From Zygnema cylindricum (taxonomy: Eukaryota > Streptophyta > Zygnematophyceae > Zygnematales > Zygnemataceae), in the NCBI GenBank assembly GCA_037447655.1, contig JBBHKE010003543.1, positions 1 through 11,843 of the forward strand: 11,843 nt of DNA, given 5' to 3'. A model generated the notes under the pieces. That model was not told where the DNA came from. It did not search any database and saw only the letters and a program-made list of their open reading frames with translations. The translations under genes and the position numbers were made by a program. Numbering within the stretch: position 1 is the stretch's first letter; each line of letters opens with the position of its first letter. Shown piece after piece: positions 7,467 through 11,843 of the stretch.

Positions 7467-8149
7467 CCGGTTCCAGCGAAGAGACAATGTCGTCGCTGGT
7501 TTTCGTTTAGAACTCTGAAATTTTGATTTTGTCGTCGTATTTTTAGTCATTTATTAAAGTTTTCAATATTTTTTGATTTTATTTTTAGTATGAAGTCAAC
7601 GAAAGTCAACGCATTTAAAAAAAATTGATTTTGTTTCATGCGCATATTCGTTATTTTTTTTGGCGTTTCATGCGTGCGTTCTATGCGCATGAGACATCTA
7701 TGATAAAAACACAACCTGACTCTAACGGCGATGGATGGTGTGGAACGCGACAAACTACGGGGCCGGTTCTTTCGACCTAACCGACATTCACTGCTTTGGG
7801 TAAAAGGCTACGTGGAAAATGTAGCTTGGAATTGATATCCACGTGTCGCTTTCCAAAAGCCCTTTGGTTACGGTGCCTCGTGGCTGCTGACAATGATTTG
7901 CCGGCAGATTGCTCCTGTCCATGCATGCATGTCGCCTGTAACAAACTTCGACTGTGGATCGGTTCAAAAATAGCATTTTGGCTCTTTGCTCGCAGCTGAG
8001 CTGTACCGTTTCAGAATAAACAAACCTTAGGCACAACGGTACAGGAATGTACGACTATAGAGTTGACTTACACAAGATTTAATGTTTAAAACGTGAAACA
8101 CCTGCTTTACTGGGACCGAGATAACGGTGAAACCGTACGATTGCAATTA
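7467..8149. other. Unassigned spacer containing R1 copy 2
   Basis: 7467-7590 is AT-rich and featureless. 7591-7680 is the second R1 copy. 7740-8010 is richer in GC, and both strands are partly open (plus about 7796-7999 without ATG, minus 7788-8036). The two overlapping frames cannot both be real, and neither is recognised. ATGCATGCATG at 7921-7931 is a short tandem palindrome. No element ends were found. Confidence 0.35.
7591..7680 (+). repeat. R1 dispersed repeat, copy 2
   Basis: Partner of 2427-2521. GTCAACGCATTT, CATGCGCATATTCGTTATTT, GGCGTTT and CATGCGTGCGTT occur in the same order and spacing, apart from small gaps. Boundaries are where similarity fades by eye. Confidence 0.55.
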
Positions 8150-8203
8150 CAGTACAGGTACAGTACTGTACTGGACTCGTACATCAATTATATTGTGTAC
8201 GAG
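8150..8203. repeat. Short ACAGT tract and adjacent hairpin
   Basis: ACAGTACAGGTACAGTACTG (from 8150) contains the palindrome TACAGTACTGTA and the same 5-bp unit as the 6381 satellite. Immediately after it, CTCGTACA (8176-8183) pairs perfectly with TGTACGAG (8196-8203) over a 12-nt loop. It could be an old MITE end or simple-sequence drift. Confidence 0.5.
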
Positions 8204-8601
8204 ATTCAGTGCGCAGTTAGGTTGAAAGATCCCTTACGGATTTTTTAAGCACATCATGTTCAACTGTTCATACTAGTATTTTCTGTAGGCTATAGTAGTT
8301 AGGACGTTTTCCATGAGACAATAGACTCAGCGTCTCGTAGTCTCTTCTCCCTTGTGTACTTTCGTGCGGCGACAAAGTTTTACCTTTCCGGGTTCAGCTT
8401 TTCTGGGCGACAGTGCGCGTTTCATCCGCCGCGTGGCTCTCCAGAATGTTTTCCGCGAAATGCGCGGCGCCCTACCCTCTTTCATTTAGACGTCATTTCC
8501 ATGCATATTTTGCCGATTCATTTCCGTACAAACGTGGCGACTTCGCAATCGCGGGCAGACGGTGCTATTGAAACGCTCCGGCAACTTCCATGTTACTACA
8601 T
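8204..8601. other. Unassigned, GC-richer 3' half
   Basis: From about 8340 the GC content rises and codon-like texture appears. A plus-strand frame (about 8354-8623, no ATG start) runs into the left end of M4, so at most a fragment cut by M4 insertion could be coding. The translation is not recognised. No TIRs, tandem repeats or RNA genes were seen. Confidence 0.3.
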
Positions 8602-8603
8602 TA

Positions 8604-9131
8604 CAGTACACCGCGAATCGTAATTAGAGTAAAAAAACAAAAAAAAAACAATTAGAGTAGTTGACGCTAATTTATGTGATAGAGCTTTTTCAACTATGAA
8701 GTTTACTCTAATTTATTTAGTTATTCTATATTGGGTTACGTCATTATGACGCAATAATATTTGTCGCATGGAATGTCAGTTAATGTTCACACTGACGACG
8801 ATGCTGTCGACGGACGAGAGTAATGCAAACGGCTTTTTTTCGATTTGATTGACTTTTTTGTTTAGTGCAATTTCACGTGCGAGCGCGATTTTATTAAATC
8901 ATTATTTGTACCTTTTTACTTATGAAAGTACAATTTTGCACGGTCAGACGTCGTCCGTACTCCACACTATTTAAAAATGACCTATATTATATTTTTTTAC
9001 GCTAATTAAACCTCACCTAAATTAGAATAATGAAAAAAATAGAATCGATTACCCTATTTGATGTGATAGAGTCGAAATTTCGAGCGACCGAATTAGAGTA
9101 ATTTACTCTAATTACGATTCGCGGTGTAGTG
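8604..9131. mobile_element. M4: Tc1/mariner-type MITE, both TA flanks kept
   Basis: The left end is TA (8602-8603) then CAGTACACCGCGAATCGTAA. The right end is TTACGATTCGCGGTGTAGTG then TA (9132-9133). It is the best-preserved copy for defining the family: 528 bp, TA target, CAGT start. The 5' half to 8926 is identical to M3. The 3' part from about 8927 (CACACTATTTAAAA, ACCTCACCTAAATTA, CGAGCGACCGAATTAGAG) resembles M1 rather than M3. No coding capacity. Confidence 0.9.
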
Positions 9132-9257
9132 TAAAAAAACTAAAAAACTTAAAAAATACCCTAAAGAAACAAATAGTGTTATTAACTCTGTTTTAGTACG
9201 GAATGGCATGTTACACTATTTAGTATCGTCTTAAACTACGGTATTGAAGTGGAACGT

Positions 9258-9446
9258 ACCTACGGAACCTTCGTTTTTTTTCGTTTTTTACTTACTCGAC
9301 CGTACCCGAATTTGCTTTTTTTTTATAAAATCACACGGCCGAACCCGACCGGCCCCAAGAATTCGGCACCCCAATCCGTTCCGAATCTGATACGGCCGGC
9401 CGGATATGGATCGGGTACGGATTTAGGTACCTGATTGTGACCTCTG
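9258..9446 (-). mobile_element. Copy A of CAGAGGTCGCAA hAT-like family, truncated
   Basis: The right end (GTACCTGATTGTGACCTCTG) and the body match 9838-10011 over about 180 bp. The landmarks are CGTTTTTTACTTACTCGACCG against CGTTTTTTGCTTACCCGACCG, the GGCACC-CAATCCG-TTCCGAATC block, and a GGGTACGGATT-GGTACC block near the end. Upstream of 9258 similarity stops; no left TIR and no partner for the flank CCCCCGAG were found. It therefore seems truncated at the left. Non-coding. Confidence 0.65.
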
Positions 9447-9508
9447 CCCCCGAGTGGAGCGCCCCTAGGCCCTAGCCCTCGGGGGAGAGGAGGGGGGAGG
9501 GCGGAATC
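9447..9508. other. GC-rich island with 8-bp hairpin
   Basis: CCCCCGAG (9447-9454) pairs exactly with CTCGGGGG (9478-9485), enclosing a C-rich loop with CCTAGG. A purine-rich tract GAGAGGAGGGGGGAGGG follows. This is by far the most GC-rich and G-skewed segment of the window. The G-runs could support a quadruplex. It sits exactly at the end of copy A, so CCCCCGAG may also be the target into which A inserted. Confidence 0.55.
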
Positions 9509-9547
9509 TTCGCGTCGATTTATCGAACCTTATTTTTGTCCTAGACA

Positions 9548-10011
9548 TAGAGGTCGCAAAAGTCAAACTTTTAGATACATGAAACCGACATTTTTTTTTT
9601 TCAAAATATGAACACCCGATAGCCGAACGGGTTATGTCACGCTCCTAAATTGGTAACAGTTATCAGATATGCGTTTACGGAAAATATAAGTTAACCGAAA
9701 CTCTATTTCTCGCAACTACCCGTACCCACCCGTACCTGAATATGTACAAAATTAATGGTACATCTCCCTCATACCTTTTAGGATGCCGACAGTAAAAAGT
9801 ACAAAAATGTTGGATAGTATGGACAGTACAAAACCTTCAATTATTTTCGTTTTTTGCTTACCCGACCGTGCCCATTTTTTTTGTTTTTTTGTGAACCACC
9901 CGCCCGAATCCGCCCTGCCCCCAAAATTTGGCACCCGAATCCGTTTCGGATCCGATACGGGCTATTGGGTAACGGTCGGGTACGGATTCGGGTACCCGAT
10001 TGCGACCTCTG
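9548..10011. mobile_element. Copy B of CAGAGGTCGCAA hAT-like family, 464 bp
   Basis: The left end is TAGAGGTCGCAA. The right end is TTGCGACCTCTG's near-match ATTGCGACCTCTG, giving 11 of 12 complementary bases. The flanks are CCTAGACA (9540-9547) and ACTAGACA (10012-10019), an 8-bp duplication with one mismatch. TIRs beginning CAGAGGT and 8-bp duplications are typical of the hAT superfamily. The right third is built of repeated CCCGACCG, CCCGAATCCG, GGGTACGG and GGTACCCG words, which look like subterminal repeats. Short frames cross it, but none is transposase-like. Confidence 0.75.
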
Positions 10012-10039
10012 ACTAGACATGTACGGTCACCCACCTCCC

Positions 10040-10152
10040 ACCAAATATACCGCGATGGAATTTGTTGGTCACTTAGCGATATATCAAGCCCTCTGTCCAT
10101 TCGGTATTCGATATATCGAGTATATCGCGATAATTTTTTACCCCAATACACT
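10040..10152 (-). mobile_element. Decayed end of the TATATCG-rich hAT family
   Basis: Read on the minus strand from 10152, the sequence is CAGTGTATTGGGGTAAAAAA then TTATCGCGATATACTCGATA. This parallels the left end of the 11049 element (TAGTGTTGGGTATCGGGTAA, TATCGCGAT, CGATATATCGAATA). A second GCGATATATC lies at 10077-10086. The far end and any duplication are not recognisable. It abuts the fold-back element N. Confidence 0.5.
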
Positions 10153-10158
10153 GCACTA

Positions 10159-10376
10159 CAGTACACCGTGTATCGCTATGAGTGTTAATGTTTTTTCGTC
10201 TCTTAAAACATAATTTGTTTGTACACACTTGTCGGATTGTGGATCTGACGGTCGCGAGGATTTTCAGCTTCCAGTTGGCGGTCTCAAACCCAGAATCGGA
10301 CAAATATGTACGGAAAAAATATGTTTTAAGTGGCGAAAATATTATCAACACTAATAGCGATTCAAGATGTACCGTG
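10159..10376. mobile_element. N: fold-back MITE with about 85-bp arms
   Basis: The left end is TA then CAGTACACCGTGTATCGCTA. Read from the right, the complement is CACGGTACATCTTGAATCGC then TATTAGTGTTGATAATATTT. Left and right arms align over about 85 bp at roughly 75% identity. Shared words are ATCGCTAT, AGTGTT, TTTTCG, CTTAAAACATA, GTACA, TTGTC and GGATT against CGATT. Only about 25-30 bp separate the arms. The outer CAGTACACCG matches the M family TIR, so N is probably another Tc1/mariner-type non-autonomous family. It sits in ACAGT-like simple sequence on both sides. A transcript would fold into a long imperfect hairpin. Confidence 0.72.
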
Positions 10377-10434
10377 CAATACATTACAACAGAGTACACA
10401 GTAGTACAGTACAATACAGTACTGTACTGTAGTA
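10377..10434 (+). repeat. ACAGT-type short satellite
   Basis: About 58 bp of degenerate ACAGT units (AGTACACAGTAGTACAGTAC and onward), ending in a CAGTACTGTACTG palindrome. It is the same unit as at 6381-6524 and sits between N and PH2. Confidence 0.65.
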
Positions 10435-10665
10435 TATTGGCTATTTTCGTCTAAATAAGGGTATGTCCCCATGTGCATAAGGGTTTTTTTCTGTCGTTTT
10501 GCTGTAAAACTTAGCGTCGTACTGCCTAAGTTCCAACCGTACGAAGGAATCGCAAATTTGTAGAGTACAATTTGCGTCATCCTCGAACTTACGATGTACA
10601 AAAATTTGTCGTCTTGTGTTTTTCGACCCACTTTGACGACAAAAAACGTCATCTTCAACCTTATC

Positions 10666-10694
10666 TTTAAAACACATGCGCGATGTGTTTTAAA
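10666..10694. repeat. Perfect 12-bp hairpin with 5-nt loop
   Basis: TTTAAAACACAT (10666-10677) and ATGTGTTTTAAA (10683-10694) are exact complements around GCGCG. It is not followed by a T-run terminator and lies inside PH2. It may be a cruciform, a binding site or a relic of a tiny element. Confidence 0.7.
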
Positions 10695-10768
10695 ACTAGG
10701 GATTTTCTATAAACAAATAGGAACATATATTCACACGTGTCGAAATATTCGAAAATTTTCATACGATT

Positions 10769-10870
10769 TCTAAGGACAAATAAAAGTATAGAATTCGCTA
10801 CTTTTTGTCCGTTTGCATTTCAATACGACAAATAAAAGTACACAATTTGTTTGGATTTGTCCGTTTTCGT
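10769..10870 (+). repeat. Two-copy direct repeat GACAAATAAAAGTA ... TTTGTCCGTTT
   Basis: GGACAAATAAAAGTATAGAATT-like and CGACAAATAAAAGTACACAATT-like units, each ending in TTTTTGTCCGTTTG or GGATTTGTCCGTTTTCG, lie about 55 bp apart. Within each unit GACAAA and TTTGTC are complementary, so each can also form a small stem. This is a local duplication inside PH2. Confidence 0.55.
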
Positions 10871-10894
10871 CCAGTACAGATTTCTTTGTTGCAG

Positions 10895-11012
10895 GGGTCT
10901 TCAAATTCAGATGCCATTTCACGTCGACCGGACAGGAGTCGCAAAGGCAACGCGCCTCGCCTTCAACCGTGAAACGACACAGGTTGGAATGCGCTACGTC
11001 TACAATGTCACG
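10895..11012 (+). pseudogene. Candidate captured exon in PH2, product unknown
   Basis: A pyrimidine tract and AG (TTTCTTTGTTGCAG, ending 10894) precede an open frame of one base plus 39 codons. The frame ends exactly at a codon boundary before GTAAGA (11013). The peptide begins GLQIQMPFHVDRTGVAK and ends QVGMRYVYNVT, with ordinary protein composition. The surrounding PH2 sequence is richer in A+T. The 3' part overlaps the ACGTCTACAATG motif found elsewhere in this family as non-coding repeat, and the minus strand is also open (10770-11021). Both points weaken the case. I do not recognise the protein. It could be part of an ancestral element gene, a host exon picked up by the transposon, or chance. 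Confidence 0.25.
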
Positions 11013-11048
11013 GTAAGACATGCGACGTCACAAGCAGTTCCAAAAAAT

Positions 11049-11439
11049 TAGTGTTGGGTATCGGGTAATTTCATATCGCGATAATTTCGATATTCGATAT
11101 ATCGAATATCGATCGAGCAGATTCTTTGATATATCGTACCGGGACCAACATAAATTATCGCGATATATATCGCAAAAATTGGGTGTCCGTACAGTCAGAG
11201 TACGGAAAACCGTACGGAAAATAGTACGGATTATCGTACTATTTTTTTGGCCTCGGGGTTTGATTTTTTTTTTAAAATTTTCATTTTCGATATATCGTCG
11301 ATACGATATATTGGCGATATATTGACGATATATCGCGATGATTTGGTTTTCGATATATCGAAGCGATATATCGATTATCGGGTACCTGAAATTCGATATA
11401 TATCGAATATCGGCAATGGGTCCTCGATACCCAACACTA
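11049..11439. mobile_element. 391-bp TATATCG-rich hAT MITE, intact
   Basis: The TIR TAGTGTTGGGTATCG is an exact 15-bp inverted pair with CGATACCCAACACTA. The flanks are exact 8-bp duplications CAAAAAAT (11041-11048 and 11440-11447), which places it in hAT. The interior is packed with CGATATATCG, TATCGCGATA and TTCGATATTCGA palindromes in both halves, with a separate centre of GTACGG repeats (about 11187-11240) and a T-rich tract. No frame resembles a transposase; the 101- and 152-codon frames crossing it are by-products of the palindromes. It is nested in PH2. Confidence 0.93.
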
Positions 11440-11753
11440 CAAAAAATATCGTGCGACCACAGATTGTAGACGTTAACATCCGTCACAGGTATTGTTGACG
11501 TATACAGTCGTCACATGCGTAAGTTACGATTTCGTCATTACAGACATAGGGGACACTTGAAAACCGGGTCCGGCGGATCCGCGCTAAAATACAAAGTTAC
11601 AAATACACGGGGACAAACCCTAAGTAATGGTACAAATTTATTTTGTGCCCAATGTACGCTAAGGGTTTTTGTGTACTTCGTAAGTAATGTGCAAGCTGCG
11701 TAAATTTCAAAACCGACAAAAAACTGTACGGCCACGCCTGGAAGCTACAAACG

Positions 11754-11843
11754 CCCTCACCTATTTATACTTCTCCCTCAAAACTTCTCTGCAAAGCTGC
11801 AGCTTTTGTTCTGCAGCCAAACAGTGAGCCATGCCTCGATGCT
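11754..11843 (+). promoter_or_regulatory. Candidate core promoter and 5' end of a gene
   Basis: After a transposon-free stretch, CCTCACC precedes a TATA-like TATTTATA (11762-11769). A C/T-rich segment follows where initiation would be expected about 30 bp downstream. Then comes a splice-acceptor-like GCTTTTGTTCTGCAG (11802-11816), and GAGCCATGC with an ATG at 11831. CACGCC and CGCCC boxes lie just upstream (about 11732-11758). The combination suggests a plus-strand gene leaving the window, with its first exon or second exon beginning here. Only 13 coding bases are visible, so nothing can be said about the product. Confidence 0.35.
11831..11843 (+). CDS. Possible start of a coding sequence, cut by window end
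   Basis: ATG CCT CGA TGC T reads M-P-R-C. The context GCCATGC is close to a usual animal start context. There is no upstream ATG between the presumed initiation region and this one. Identity is unknown and the call depends on the promoter interpretation. Confidence 0.2.

Larger units (their letters stand above)
10459..11620. mobile_element. PH2: PIF/Harbinger-like element, about 0.76 kb net
   Basis: The left end is GGGTATGTCCCCATGTGCAT. Read from the right, the complement is GGGTTTGTCCCCGTGTATTT; 14 of the first 16 bases match. Both ends are flanked by TAA (10456-10458 and 11621-11623). A TAA/TTA 3-bp target with GG-starting TIRs is characteristic of PIF/Harbinger. The element contains the intact hAT MITE at 11049-11439, a 12-bp hairpin, a short direct repeat and a candidate exon. 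No Harbinger DDE nuclease or Myb-like frame was found. The TIR is short and shared TAA is weak evidence alone, so class confidence is moderate. Confidence 0.6.

Noticed and set aside
11020-11486. 101-codon (plus) and 152-codon (minus) frames across the hAT MITE
   Set aside because: Their translations are dominated by RYI, DIRY and YR repeats produced by TATATCG palindromes, and they cross both element ends and the duplication.

Overview
This is an intergenic, transposon-dense stretch of a eukaryotic nuclear genome. The evidence is non-autonomous DNA transposons with terminal inverted repeats (TIRs) and exact target-site duplications (TSDs), pentanucleotide satellite, many stop codons in all frames, and no bacterial operon structure. 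An invertebrate animal is my guess, but the sequence does not fix the lineage. I recognise no complete protein-coding gene and no tRNA or rRNA, and no ORF shows a transposase signature I can identify.

Layout. 1-890 has a different texture (apparently fewer CpG and GTAC words) and holds short gene-like reading frames that I cannot name. 1266-3796 carries the first two copies (M1, M2) of a Tc1/mariner-type MITE. About 2857-5605 is a nested stack. An old long-armed inverted-repeat element (PH1) contains M2 and was later split by a hAT-type element (Z, 3917-5519). Z in turn received a 276-bp MITE of its own family (X, 4846-5121). A second 276-bp copy (Y) lies at 5976-6251. 6283-6524 holds a solo end of another hAT family followed by an ACAGT satellite. 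M3 (6923-7466) and M4 (8604-9131) are two more Tc1/mariner-type copies with unassigned DNA between them. 9258-10011 holds two copies of a third hAT-like family, one with a recognisable 8-bp duplication. 10040-10436 holds a hAT remnant, a fold-back MITE (N) and more ACAGT repeat. 10459-11620 is a PIF/Harbinger-like element (PH2) with a possible spliced exon and an intact 391-bp hAT MITE inside. At the right edge (11754-11843) a TATA box, a splice-acceptor-like tract and an ATG suggest the start of a gene leaving the window.

Main points. (1) Exact 8-bp TSDs flank five full-length or nested hAT-type insertions if one allows a single mismatch for the 9548-10011 copy; the other four are exact. (2) The insertion order in the 2.7-kb stack can be read directly, and a paralogous unoccupied site for Z survives at 2936-2943. 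(3) The Tc1/mariner MITEs are mosaics. M1/M2 share 391 bp with one mismatch, and M3/M4 share about 280 bp with none, each followed by an abrupt switch to diverged sequence. This pattern fits gene conversion, recombination or an assembly artefact. The elements do not form a pathway; the window is best read as a record of repeated insertion between two possible genes.
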